From assembly GCA_026421135.1 (NCBI GenBank), contig JAPKCR010000002.1, forward strand, positions 1 through 20,499: a DNA stretch of 20,499 nt, in the 5' to 3' direction. Under the pieces are notes generated by a model. It was not told the DNA's origin. It saw only the letters and a list, made by a program, of their open reading frames with translations, and did no database searches. The first letter of the stretch is position 1, and each line of letters starts with the position of its first letter. This DNA is from Sulfitobacter sp. GTDB lineage: Bacteria > Pseudomonadota > Alphaproteobacteria > Rhodobacterales > Rhodobacteraceae. Below, piece after piece: positions 1 through 7,046 of this stretch. A program made the position numbers and the translations under genes.

Positions 1-353
1 TAACGACCTTGCAGGGCCTCTAGGGTCTCTTGTGCATGGGGCAGCAAATCCACAGGATGAGACAGCATTTCCCGCCCAGCATTGAGGATCTCTGCAATCA
101 CAGGGGCTGGCACCTTACCATCGGTAACGTCAATTGCGGTTTCGACCATGGATAATGTGAACCCTTTGATCCCAAATCCATAATGCGGAATGTTGCGGCG
201 CTCCGCGACAAGAAGCCTGTCCATCAGCGTATCGGGGTCGGTATGGTCACGCAGCAAGTCGGCAAAACGATCTTGGGTGAGGACGAAATAGTGTTCGTTA
301 TGCCAAAGCGTATCGTCAGCGTCGAACCCGATCATGGTTAACCGCTTGGTCAT
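1..353 (-). CDS. HAD-family hydrolase, 3' part missing (cut by window edge)
   Basis: The reverse strand reads open from an ATG at 353 to the left edge, giving 117 residues with no stop. The N-terminus carries the HAD motif I DADDTLW (residues 11-17), whose two aspartates (11 and 13) are the nucleophile and acid/base of this superfamily. The segment after it is the helical cap region, with GFGIKGF at 60-66. The family hydrolyses phosphomonoesters; the sequence resembles YjjG-type nucleotidase or phosphoglycolate-phosphatase-like members, but the substrate cannot be told from this fragment. Motifs II to IV lie outside the window. A second in-frame ATG at 335 would remove six residues, and neither start has a strong ribosome site. 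The gene is divergent from clpS with 90 bp between them. Confidence 0.8.
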   Translation of the reverse strand, partial: MTKRLTMIGFDADDTLWHNEHYFVLTQDRFADLLRDHTDPDTLMDRLLVAERRNIPHYGFGIKGFTLSMVETAIDVTDGKVPAPVIAEILNAGREMLSHPVDLLPHAQETLEALQGR

Positions 354-387
354 CTTTCCAAGACCCTCTTTTCTAATTTCGGTTACA

Positions 388-399
388 GTCTATATAGAC
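388..399. promoter_or_regulatory. 12-bp perfect palindrome between the HAD gene and clpS
   Basis: GTCTATATAGAC reads identically on both strands and sits in the 90-bp divergent intergenic region. Its TATATA core could serve as a -10 element for either direction, or the palindrome could bind a dimeric regulator. No convincing -35 hexamer was found for either gene, so this is a candidate only. Confidence 0.3.
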
Positions 400-443
400 G
401 CACATACGACTCGTTTGAAACTTCTCTCGTAACAGGAGCAGCA

Positions 444-785
444 ATGCGCCTTGATCACATACTTATGGCTGGCAAGGATAGCGACGACGAAGACGTCGAT
501 CTGCTGACCAAAGTTAAACCCAAAACGAAACGGCCGCCGCTGTATAAGGTGATGCTGTTGAACGACGACTTTACCCCGATGGAATTTGTTGTACATGTTC
601 TTGAGCGCTTCTTTGGCCTAAACCATGCCCAAGCGTTTGAAATCATGCTGACGGTTCACAAAAAAGGGTTGGCCGTTGTGGGTGTGTTCAGTCACGAGAT
701 TGCTGAAACCAAAGTGGCCCAGGTCATGGATTTCGCCCGGCGGCACCAGCACCCGCTGCAATGCACCATGGAAAAAGAAGAGTAA
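444..785 (+). CDS. clpS: ClpS, adaptor of the ClpAP protease
   Basis: ClpS binds the N-domain of ClpA in the cytoplasm and delivers N-end-rule substrates to ClpAP while inhibiting SsrA-tag degradation. The 113-residue product has an acidic, disordered N-terminus (DSDDEDVDL) and then the ClpS core, with [20 protein letters not shown] and [12 protein letters not shown]. The NDD-TPMEFVV stretch contains the substrate-pocket residues of the family. Length is normal for the alphaproteobacterial form. The ATG at 444 is chosen because AGGAG lies at 434-438, five bases upstream. An in-frame ATG at 465 would give a shorter tail and cannot be excluded. The stop is followed after three bases by the start of the methyltransferase, so the two are almost surely cotranscribed. 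Confidence 0.96.
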   Translation: MRLDHILMAGKDSDDEDVDLLTKVKPKTKRPPLYKVMLLNDDFTPMEFVVHVLERFFGLNHAQAFEIMLTVHKKGLAVVGVFSHEIAETKVAQVMDFARRHQHPLQCTMEKEE

Positions 786-788
786 CGT

Positions 789-1781
789 TTGATTGATGCA
801 CGTTTGCAGCTGGCGCTTGACGGCGGCGGCCTTGATTTACCGGCTGAGGGGACGATTGCCGTCTTTCAGCCGCCCCGTGACAGCGACTTGCCCGGACTGG
901 ACAAAGATCGCGTTCAGATTATCCAAGATTTCAAGCCGGATTACGACGCGTGGGTGGCCCGGGGCTATGACGTAGTCCGTAGCATCAAGGATCGCTATGC
1001 GGCCTGCATCGTATGCCTGCCGCGTGCAAAGGCAGAGGCGCGCGCAATGATCGCCGACGCGTGCGAGGTCTGTGATGGGATTGTCGTGGTCGACGGTCAA
1101 AAGACAGACGGCGCTGACAGTATCCTTCGCGCAATGCGGGATCGTGTAACGATCCAAGGCCCGATTTCGAAGGCGCATGGTAAGTTGTTCTGGATCACCG
1201 AACCGGCTGCCGAATTTTTCGTCGACTGGAAGCAGGGCCCCGAATTGACTGATGGCGGCTTCTGGACCGCGCCGGGGGTGTTTTCAGCAGATGGCATTGA
1301 CTTGGCGTCGGCTCTTTTGGTGGATGCCCTGCCAGAAAAGCTGGGGGCCGAGGTTGCCGATTTGGGCGCAGGCTGGGGATTTTTATCGGCACATCTGTTG
1401 ACCCGTAAAAGCATTGAAAAGCTGTATGTCGTTGAAGCAGGACATATCGCGCTGGAATGTGCCCGTCGAAACGTAAGCGATCATCGCGCTGAGTTTTTAT
1501 GGGAGGACGCGACAACGTGGAAGCCGCCGCACCTTCTGGACGCTGTGGTGATGAACCCGCCGTTTCACACCGGTCGCGCCGCCGAACCGCAGATCGGGCA
1601 GGCTTTTGTTGCCGCTGCAGCGCGGATGTTGTCAGCGCAGGGAAAGCTATGGATGGTCGCGAACCGCCATCTCCCCTATGAGGCCGAGCTTAAAACACGC
1701 TTTGCCCATGTCGAAGAAATTGGAGGGGATGCGCGGTTCAAACTGTTTCACGCCGCGCGCCCCTTGCGTAAACGACGGTAA
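789..1781 (+). CDS. Class I SAM-dependent methyltransferase, RsmC-like
   Basis: This is probably an rRNA small-subunit guanine-N2 methyltransferase of the RsmC type, using S-adenosylmethionine. The 330-residue length is close to E. coli RsmC. Residues 1 to about 165 form the degenerate N-terminal half typical of RsmC. The C-terminal Rossmann domain has the SAM-binding loop DLGAGWG at 191-197 and the N2-guanine methyltransferase signature NPPF at 256-259. The start is TTG at 789: the only codon between it and the clpS stop is CGT, and no ATG exists in this frame nearby. GAAGAG at the end of clpS can act as ribosome site. It therefore shares clpS's reading frame, and translation is probably coupled. 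The exact target base is inferred from family, not shown. Confidence 0.85.
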   Translation: MIDARLQLALDGGGLDLPAEGTIAVFQPPRDSDLPGLDKDRVQIIQDFKPDYDAWVARGYDVVRSIKDRYAACIVCLPRAKAEARAMIADACEVCDGIVVVDGQKTDGADSILRAMRDRVTIQGPISKAHGKLFWITEPAAEFFVDWKQGPELTDGGFWTAPGVFSADGIDLASALLVDALPEKLGAEVADLGAGWGFLSAHLLTRKSIEKLYVVEAGHIALECARRNVSDHRAEFLWEDATTWKPPHLLDAVVMNPPFHTGRAAEPQIGQAFVAAAARMLSAQGKLWMVANRHLPYEAELKTRFAHVEEIGGDARFKLFHAARPLRKRR

Positions 1782-1812
1782 GCGCCAGTTGGCGTCATAA
1801 GGAACGAGTATC

Positions 1813-2613
1813 ATGTCATTTTCTATAAAAGGCAAAAACGTCATCGTAACAGGTGCTGCGAACGGAATTGGTCTCGCGATTGCGCGGCAGTTTGCAGACA
1901 AAGGTGCCAATGTTATGTGTGCCGATACGGATGAAAAAGCGTTAGCCGAACAGTTGGGCGATGCAAAAGACGAAGGCAATATACGCTTCTTTGCGGGCGA
2001 CCTGCGGCAGCGACTGACGATTGCCAATCTGGTTTCAGCGACAATCGATGCCTTTGACGAGGTGGATGTGCTTGTAAATGCGTCGCGGCAGTTTTTGCCG
2101 ACCGAAGCGTTGAACAGCGAAGATACCAGCATTGAGACGCTTTGGCAGGAAAACGTCATAACGGCGCTGCAACTTACGCAACAGGTGTCAAAGCGAATGA
2201 TAAAACAAGCAGAAGATCGGCCCGACGGCGCGGTTGGCAGCATCATTAACCTTAGTTCAATTGCATCGCGGCACACACGGCCGGAATTGATGGCCTATTC
2301 AATGGCCGCAGCCGCGCTTGAGCAAATGACCCGGTCGATGGCGCTGGCCTTGGCCCCGCATCGCATTCGTGTGAACGCAGTGGCGTTTGGATCAGTGATG
2401 AGCGGGTCGTTAAAGGCGTCGGTTGCAGATAACCGTGAATGGCGCGACGATATCCGCAGTCACACTCCATTGGGCCGCATTGCGTCACCGTCTGAATTGA
2501 CGGACACCATTCAATATCTGGCGGCCGATAGCTCAAGCTTTATGACGGGTGAAGTGATTGTTGTGGACGGGGGACGTTCGCTTCTGGATGCGGCGGATGC
2601 GCCTGCACACTAA
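1813..2613 (+). CDS. Short-chain dehydrogenase/reductase-fold protein with altered active site
   Basis: The 266-residue protein has the classical SDR layout: NAD(P)-binding TGAANGIG at 14-20 region, an acidic residue after beta-2 (ADTDE, 37-41) suggesting NAD preference, serines at 148-149, tyrosine 162 and the C-terminal VDGGRS. However, the YxxxK catalytic motif reads YSMAA: alanine 166 stands where the lysine should be, confirmed at the codon level (GCC at 2308-2310 region). The usual NNAG also reads VNAS at 88-91. It may be a weak or inactive dehydrogenase, or a nucleotide-binding protein with another role. AAGGA at 1799-1803 supports the ATG at 1813. It follows the methyltransferase by 31 bp and precedes hemF by 61 bp, probably in the same operon. 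The function is unknown. Confidence 0.85.
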   Translation: MSFSIKGKNVIVTGAANGIGLAIARQFADKGANVMCADTDEKALAEQLGDAKDEGNIRFFAGDLRQRLTIANLVSATIDAFDEVDVLVNASRQFLPTEALNSEDTSIETLWQENVITALQLTQQVSKRMIKQAEDRPDGAVGSIINLSSIASRHTRPELMAYSMAAAALEQMTRSMALALAPHRIRVNAVAFGSVMSGSLKASVADNREWRDDIRSHTPLGRIASPSELTDTIQYLAADSSSFMTGEVIVVDGGRSLLDAADAPAH

Positions 2614-2674
2614 ATGCTAGGCAGTCTGCTCGTCAGGTTTTTGCGACCCTGCCAGGAAACAAGGTACAAGAAAT

Positions 2675-3568
2675 ATGACAGACAGTTTCGACACAGAAAA
2701 ATCGCGCGCGGCTGATTGGTTCCGCACTCTGCGCGATCAGATTGTGGACGCCTTTGAAGGTTTGGAAAACAGTCATGACGCCGGGCCTATGTCCGATGCG
2801 GCACCCGGCAGGTTTGAAGTAACCCAGACGACCCGCAGCAGCGATGACGGATCGGATGCCGGCGGCGGTTTGATGAGCGTAATGCGCGGCGGTCGTGTGT
2901 TTGAAAAGGTTGGCGTCAATATTTCGACTGTCTATGGCACTTTGGGTGAGCGTGCGCAGGTTGCGATGGCGGCGCGCAAGGGCATTCCGGGAATGAAAGA
3001 CGACCCGCGGTTTTGGGCATCCGGCATAAGCTTGGTCGCACACATGCAAAATCCGCATGCGCCGGCGGTTCATATGAACACCCGCATGTTCTGGACACCC
3101 CATGCGTGGTGGTTTGGGGGCGGATCGGATTTAAACCCTTGCATCGAATATGCCGAGGACACAGCGCATTTTCACGACCAGCAAAAGGTCCATCTCGATC
3201 CGCACGGGCTGGCACTGTATCCCAAGCTAAAGGAATGGGCGGACGAATATTTCTATATTCCGCACCGTCACCGCGCGCGTGGCGTGGGCGGTATCTTTAT
3301 GGACGATCATTGCACGGATAATTGGGAAGCAGACTTTGAATTGACCCAAGACATTGGCCGCGCATTCTTGCCCGCCTATCTGCCATTGGTCGAAAAGCGC
3401 AGAGTGCAGGATTGGACCGACGCGGATAAGGATGCGCAACTTGTGCACCGCGGGCTTTATGCCGAATACAACCTTGTCTATGACCGCGGAACAAAGTTCG
3501 GGCTTGAGACGGGGCATGATGCAAACGCTGTGCTGATGAGCCTGCCGCCCTTGGCCAAATGGGTCTGA
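2675..3568 (+). CDS. hemF: Oxygen-dependent coproporphyrinogen III oxidase
   Basis: HemF oxidatively decarboxylates two propionates of coproporphyrinogen III to vinyl groups, giving protoporphyrinogen IX, with O2 as acceptor, in the cytoplasm. The 297-residue product carries the family hallmarks: the histidine-containing HMQNPHAP then VHMNTR (123-137), GGGSDLNP at 148-155, GGIFMDD at 205-211 and EYNLVYDRGTKFGL at 264-277. The protein ends at LAKWV shortly after the conserved SLPP; it lacks the longer tail found in E. coli HemF. I believe this shorter end is common in the lineage but could not check. A hairpin pair downstream terminates it against the convergent fasciclin gene. hemC and hemE are close by, making this a small tetrapyrrole neighbourhood. 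Confidence 0.96.
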   Translation: MTDSFDTEKSRAADWFRTLRDQIVDAFEGLENSHDAGPMSDAAPGRFEVTQTTRSSDDGSDAGGGLMSVMRGGRVFEKVGVNISTVYGTLGERAQVAMAARKGIPGMKDDPRFWASGISLVAHMQNPHAPAVHMNTRMFWTPHAWWFGGGSDLNPCIEYAEDTAHFHDQQKVHLDPHGLALYPKLKEWADEYFYIPHRHRARGVGGIFMDDHCTDNWEADFELTQDIGRAFLPAYLPLVEKRRVQDWTDADKDAQLVHRGLYAEYNLVYDRGTKFGLETGHDANAVLMSLPPLAKWV

Positions 3569-3587
3569 CCTGCGGATAGGGTCCCAT

Positions 3588-3607
3588 GGGGCCAGCGCCC
3601 CGTCTTT
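3588..3607 (+). terminator. Possible short terminator after hemF
   Basis: GGGGC (3588-3592) and GCCCC (3597-3601) form a five-pair GC stem with a CAGC loop, followed by a short T-containing stretch (GTCTTT). It is weak as an intrinsic terminator. A run of nine C (3612-3620) follows and has no clear role. Confidence 0.3.
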
Positions 3608-3650
3608 GCGGCCCCCCCCCTGGGATATTGTTCATCTGGAAAATGTAGAA

Positions 3651-3684
3651 AGGGCCACCCCGTTTTGTGGAACGGGGTGACCCT
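3651..3684. terminator. Bidirectional hairpin between convergent hemF and the fasciclin gene
   Basis: AGGGCCACCCCGTT (3651-3664) pairs with AACGGGGTGACCCT (3671-3684) across a six-base loop. The stem is 14 bp with one C-A mismatch in plus-strand RNA; in minus-strand RNA the same position becomes a U-G wobble, so the minus-strand hairpin is fully paired. It lies between two converging genes, the expected place for a shared terminator. The flanking T-tracts are poor on both sides. Confidence 0.7.
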
Positions 3685-3712
3685 GAAATTTAGAGTAAAG
3701 CGCTGAGGGGTC

Positions 3713-4279
3713 TTATTGCTTTGGCAGCATCACGCCGTCGATCACGTGGATCACGCCGTTGGACTGCTTGACGTCTGCAATGGTGACGAATGCAGCGTTA
3801 CCGTTCTCATCCACCAGTTTCATCATGTCGTCGGCATAGGATGCCTGCAACGTGCAGCCGCCCAATGTCGGTACAGGGTGCTCACCGCCGTCATCTTTGA
3901 TCATACCTTGCAGGGCTTCGGCCATTACGGCTTTGCCGACTACGTGGCAGGTCAGGATACTTGTCAGCGTGGCCTTGTTCTCTGGCTTTAACAACATTTC
4001 TACAGTGCCGGATTCAAGACGCTCAAAGGCTGCGTTCGTAGGAGCGAATACTGTGAACGGGCCTTCGCCGGACAGTGTTTCGACCAGACCAGCGGCCTTG
4101 ACCGCGGCGACAAGTGTTGTGTGGTCAGCAGAGTTCACAGCGTTTTCAATGATATTTTTTTCAACGGACATTTCTGCGCCGCCAACCATTGGGTTCATTG
4201 CATGTGCATCGGCGAATGCGGCACCGGCTGTGAGGGCCAAAGCTGCTGTCGCGGTCATCATCTTTTTCGTGAAAGTCAT
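3713..4279 (-). CDS. Periplasmic fasciclin (FAS1) domain protein
   Basis: The 188-residue protein begins with a signal peptide (KK at 5-6, hydrophobic stretch 9-22, likely cleavage after AFA at about residue 23), so it is exported. The rest is one FAS1 domain: the H1 motif FTVFAPTNAAF at 75-85 and the second conserved block around LTCHVVGK at 109-116, ending with GVIHVIDGVMLP. FAS1 domains act in adhesion or cell-surface binding; the bacterial role is mostly unknown. The usual YH of the second block is CH here (C111, H112), and the only other cysteine is C142 in GGCTL, so a disulfide is possible in the periplasm. CAGGAG lies nine bases before the ATG at 4279. It is transcribed convergently to hemF and downstream of hemC but has its own 104-bp upstream region. 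Confidence 0.9.
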   Translation of the reverse strand: MTFTKKMMTATAALALTAGAAFADAHAMNPMVGGAEMSVEKNIIENAVNSADHTTLVAAVKAAGLVETLSGEGPFTVFAPTNAAFERLESGTVEMLLKPENKATLTSILTCHVVGKAVMAEALQGMIKDDGGEHPVPTLGGCTLQASYADDMMKLVDENGNAAFVTIADVKQSNGVIHVIDGVMLPKQ

Positions 4280-4305
4280 GGTACACTCCTGAATTTCTGT
4301 TTGCC

Positions 4306-4320
4306 GACCGTTGATCGGTC
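4306..4320. promoter_or_regulatory. Inverted repeat upstream of the fasciclin gene
   Basis: GACCG and CGGTC are perfect complements separated by TTGAT, located 27 bp upstream of the fasciclin start. It may be an operator for a dimeric regulator; no known family consensus was recognised. Confidence 0.3.
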
Positions 4321-4383
4321 ATGTCCAATTCACGGGAGGAGCAGACAGGAAGTTTCAGGGATGTTTCAACATTACCAAAATAA

Positions 4384-5337
4384 TTATTCAGACCCGTGCC
4401 AGTCAAAGAAGTTAGGGCCTGCTTGAGCCAGAAGTTCCTGGGCGAGATCAACGCCCATTTGGCCGCCGTCAGATATAGGACCACTGCGGTTGCCTGCAAT
4501 TACTTCCGAGCCATCGGGGCGCAGCACCTCGCCGCGCAGGTGCAAGGTATCGCCGTCGAGCGTGGCCAATCCAGCAATGGGGGTTTCGCAAGAGCCATCC
4601 AGCGTCAGCAAAAAGGCGCGCTCTGCGGTAAGCCGCTGGCCTGTGGGGGTGTCATGAATCGCGGCCAACAATGTTTCTGTATCCGCGTCGCCAGCGCGGC
4701 GTTCGATGCCGATGGCCCCTTGGGCGACCGCAGGCAGCATATCAGTGTCGTCAATTGGGGTCGCGGGGACGTTCTCCATTCCCAGGCGGTTCAGGCCCGC
4801 CATGGCAAGAAAGGTGCATTCGGCCACACCATCGGAAAGCTTGCGCAAGCGGGTTTGGACGTTGCCCCGGAATTCGACAACCTGCAAATCCGGACGTTTG
4901 TGCAACAGTTGCGCACGGCGGCGCAGGCTTGAGGTGCCGACGACCGCGCCTTCGGATAATTGGTTCAGCGCAGACAGCAGGGGGGCAACAAAGGCGTCGC
5001 GCGGGTCCTCACGCGGGAGGAAGGTATCCAGCAGCAGGCCGCCAGGCTGGATTGTTGGCATGTCTTTCATCGAATGCACGGCGATGTCGATCTTGCCCGC
5101 CAGCAGATCTTCTTCGATCTCGCGGGTGAACAGACCTTTGCCGCCGATTTCCTTGAGGGGCCGATCTTGTATCAGGTCGCCGGTTACCTTGATCACAACA
5201 ATCTCGAACGCAGTCAGCGGCAGGTCAAACGCGGTCGACAACCGCGCGCGGGTTTCGACGGCTTGGGCCATAGCGAGGGGGGAACCACGGGTGCCGATGC
5301 GCAGAGGGTTCTGAGGAGTAGGCAAGGTCAGGGTCAT
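4384..5337 (-). CDS. hemC: Porphobilinogen deaminase (hydroxymethylbilane synthase)
   Basis: HemC joins four porphobilinogens into hydroxymethylbilane, using a covalently bound dipyrromethane cofactor. With the ATG at 5337 the protein is 317 residues, normal for the family. It shows RIGTRGSPLA at 13-22, VHSMKDMP at 87-94 (D92 is the catalytic aspartate), GTSSLRR at 134-140, EFRGN at 155-159 and the cofactor cysteine C250 in LDGSCETPIA. A longer frame opens with GTG at 5406, but the extra residues are unlike the family and the ATG start gives the standard N-terminus. The ribosome site before 5337 is weak (AAAGAGA). It is divergent from hemE, which catalyses the next-but-one step of the same pathway, and the two share a 109-bp regulatory region. 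Confidence 0.96.
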   Translation of the reverse strand: MTLTLPTPQNPLRIGTRGSPLAMAQAVETRARLSTAFDLPLTAFEIVVIKVTGDLIQDRPLKEIGGKGLFTREIEEDLLAGKIDIAVHSMKDMPTIQPGGLLLDTFLPREDPRDAFVAPLLSALNQLSEGAVVGTSSLRRRAQLLHKRPDLQVVEFRGNVQTRLRKLSDGVAECTFLAMAGLNRLGMENVPATPIDDTDMLPAVAQGAIGIERRAGDADTETLLAAIHDTPTGQRLTAERAFLLTLDGSCETPIAGLATLDGDTLHLRGEVLRPDGSEVIAGNRSGPISDGGQMGVDLAQELLAQAGPNFFDWHGSE

Positions 5338-5409
5338 GAAGGTCTCTTTGGTGAAGTCAATTTTGTCGGACAATGCGGCACCAGCGCCTTGACTTCCAGC
5401 CCTCACATC

Positions 5410-5423
5410 TTGACCAAAGGCAA
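5410..5423. promoter_or_regulatory. FnrL-like box in the hemC-hemE divergent promoter region
   Basis: TTGAC-CAAA-GGCAA matches nine of ten defined positions of the FNR/FnrL consensus TTGAY-N4-RTCAA. Several heme genes of Rhodobacter relatives are known FnrL targets, so oxygen control here is plausible. The single mismatch and short motif mean it could be chance. Confidence 0.35.
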
Positions 5424-5446
5424 AAGATTACCTGAGGAGCCGACAC

Positions 5447-6496
5447 ATGGCGCAGACAACACCCCCAACCAAAACCATTTTGCGCGCCTTGGCGGGTGAA
5501 ACACTGCAAACTCCACCGATCTGGATGATGCGTCAGGCGGGCCGCTATTTGCCTGAGTACAAGGCCACGCGGGCCGAGGCGGGCGATTTTTTGTCCTTGT
5601 GCTATAACCCTGATCTCGCGACCGAGGTGACATTACAGCCGATCCGTCGCTACGGTTTTGATGCAGCTATCCTGTTTGCGGACATTTTGCTGGTGCCCCA
5701 AGCGCTGGGCGCTGATCTGTGGTTTGTGACCGGCGAAGGCCCGCGATTGTCGACCGTGACGACGCAAGCGGATTTCGACAAGCTAAAACCCGTCGACGAT
5801 ATCCACGAGACGCTGAACCCCATCTATCAAACCGTGCGGAACCTTGTAGGGGCATTGCCGGCGGAAACGACCCTGATCGGCTTTGCGGGCGCACCATGGA
5901 CTGTAGCGACCTATATGATCGCCGGGCAGGGCACCAAGGACCAAGGCCCGGCGCACCAGTTGCGCATTGACGATAACCCGCTGTTCGAATCCCTGCTAAA
6001 CCTGATCACCAAGGCAACGATTGAATATATGTCGGCACAGATCGACGCCGGGGCCGAAGTGATGAAGATTTTTGATAGCTGGGCGGGGTCGCTGTCAGGA
6101 GAGGCATTCCAGAAATACGCGTTGGAACCTGCGCGCGAGATCACGCAGGAACTGAAAAAGCGGCACCCCGGTATTCCGATCATTGGTTTCCCGCGCGAGG
6201 CGGGCGATAAATACATCGGTTTCCACAAGGCAACCGGTGTGGATTGTGTGGCGTTAGACAATTCAGTGTCCGCTGAATGGGCGGCTGCAAATGTTCAGGT
6301 TGATGGCTGCGTTCAGGGCAACCTTGCGTCACGCCATATGGTCACCGGCGGACAGGATTTGATTGATGAGACGCGTACCATCGTTAAGGCCTTTTCCAAG
6401 GGGCCACACATCTTTAATCTGGGCCACGGCATCACGCCGGACGCCAATCCTGACAACGTTCAATTGATGATTGATACGGTTCGCGACGCAGGTTGA
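5447..6496 (+). CDS. hemE: Uroporphyrinogen III decarboxylase
   Basis: HemE removes four acetate carboxyls from uroporphyrinogen III to give coproporphyrinogen III, the substrate of HemF encoded upstream. The 349-residue product has the N-terminal signature [15 protein letters not shown] at 24-38, ILFADILL at 75-82 with the catalytic aspartate D79, [13 protein letters not shown] at 145-157, FDSWAG at 209-214 and NLGHGI at 324-329. GAGGAG just upstream supports the ATG at 5447. The gene is divergent from hemC and ends in a GC-rich hairpin region before the tRNA. Confidence 0.97.
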   Translation: MAQTTPPTKTILRALAGETLQTPPIWMMRQAGRYLPEYKATRAEAGDFLSLCYNPDLATEVTLQPIRRYGFDAAILFADILLVPQALGADLWFVTGEGPRLSTVTTQADFDKLKPVDDIHETLNPIYQTVRNLVGALPAETTLIGFAGAPWTVATYMIAGQGTKDQGPAHQLRIDDNPLFESLLNLITKATIEYMSAQIDAGAEVMKIFDSWAGSLSGEAFQKYALEPAREITQELKKRHPGIPIIGFPREAGDKYIGFHKATGVDCVALDNSVSAEWAAANVQVDGCVQGNLASRHMVTGGQDLIDETRTIVKAFSKGPHIFNLGHGITPDANPDNVQLMIDTVRDAG

Positions 6497-6512
6497 TGAC
6501 ATTAGATTGGTT

Positions 6513-6542
6513 TTGGCCCTTGACGGGGGCCAAGGCCCGTCA
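6513..6542 (+). terminator. Two overlapping, mutually exclusive hairpins after hemE
   Basis: TTGGCCC (6513-6519) pairs with GGGCCAA (6527-6533). TGACGGG (6521-6527) pairs with CCCGTCA (6536-6542). The two 7-bp stems share bases and cannot form together. They lie between the hemE stop and the tRNA. A T-tract is missing, so termination strength is uncertain. Confidence 0.4.
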
Positions 6543-6558
6543 TATTCGAAGCGCCGAT

Positions 6559-6635
<77 letters not shown>

Positions 6636-6715
6636 TCCTCCCCCTTTATAATATGCCTTTGAGGCACACGTTGCGTCGATATTGTGAATTATTTTGCATT
6701 ATGCGGTCAATTTGT

Positions 6716-6745
6716 TTGACGGTTACAAAATCACGCTCGTTAAGT
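6716..6745 (+). promoter_or_regulatory. Candidate dctP promoter
   Basis: TTGACG (6716-6721, five of six consensus bases) is followed 18 bp later by TTAAGT (6740-6745, three of six), or at 17 bp by GTTAAG. The -10 candidate touches the TGCA operator that starts at 6746, an arrangement suited to repression. It would give a leader of about 290 nt before the dctP start. Confidence 0.4.
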
Positions 6746-6759
6746 TGCATGAAAGTGCA
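6746..6759 (+). promoter_or_regulatory. Exact TGCA-N6-TGCA, predicted BoxR operator
   Basis: TGCA at 6746-6749 and TGCA at 6756-6759 are spaced by TGAAAG, one helical turn centre to centre. TGCA repeats are known in operators of the BzdR/BoxR family, and a boxR gene lies in this window. The only other exact copy I found is at the boxR promoter. Confidence 0.5.
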
Positions 6760-6828
6760 GTTTTGAACCGCGCAAATAAGACGAGGTGGCTTTGCTCAGA
6801 AAGAATTGCTGAAAAGATAATGACAAGG

Positions 6829-6849
6829 ATTGTTAGATCGCCTAACAAT
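6829..6849. promoter_or_regulatory. Inverted repeat with perfect 8-bp arms
   Basis: ATTGTTAG (6829-6836) and CTAACAAT (6842-6849) flank the five bases ATCGC. It lies about 90 bp downstream of the predicted dctP promoter. It is AT-rich and better suited to a protein-binding operator than to a terminator, though ATTTTGT follows. The binding protein is not known; GntR- and MarR-type regulators use sites of this shape. Confidence 0.45.
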
Positions 6850-7046
6850 ATTTTGTAAGAAACGCTACGTCATCTGAAAAGATTCAGGGACCTGCGATTC
6901 AGGGGAGGCTGAGCAGATGTATCGGCGTGCAAATCACATAGGTGGTTGTTCTGCATCTGCGCATTTTCCTCCATATTGAACGACCCAATCGGAAAGCGCG
7001 GATTCAAGCGCGCACCGTAACGATCAACGATAAAGGGAGAACCAAA

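Larger units (their letters stand above)
6636..7046. other. 411-bp intergenic region upstream of the TRAP transporter
   Basis: No gene is supported here. It is visibly more AT-rich than its surroundings in the first 230 bp. It contains the putative dctP promoter and a TGCA-N6-TGCA operator (6716-6759), an 8-bp-arm inverted repeat (6829-6849) and a direct repeat GATTCAGGG at 6881-6889 and 6896-6904, 15 bp apart. A distal inverted pair GCAGATG (from 6914) and CATCTGC (ending 6960) is also present. An in-frame extension of dctP back to 6942 is possible but lacks a ribosome site and would bury the signal peptide. Confidence 0.6.

Noticed and set aside
33..46. TGCA-N6-AGCA in the HAD gene
   Set aside because: It is a one-mismatch site within coding DNA with no promoter context and shows the chance background of such near matches.
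797..808. TGCA-N4-TGCA at the start of the methyltransferase gene
   Set aside because: The spacing is four, not six, and the site is within coding sequence far from the box genes.
3612..3620. Run of nine C as a possible phase-variable tract
   Set aside because: It lies downstream of the hemF stop codon, outside any reading frame and promoter; it is more likely a neutral tract or a length-error spot.
5338..5406. Extended N-terminus of HemC from GTG 5406
   Set aside because: The added residues are unlike the family and overlap the promoter region shared with hemE.
6942..7046. Extended N-terminus of DctP from 6942
   Set aside because: The start lacks a ribosome site, and the extension would place 35 residues before an ordinary signal peptide.
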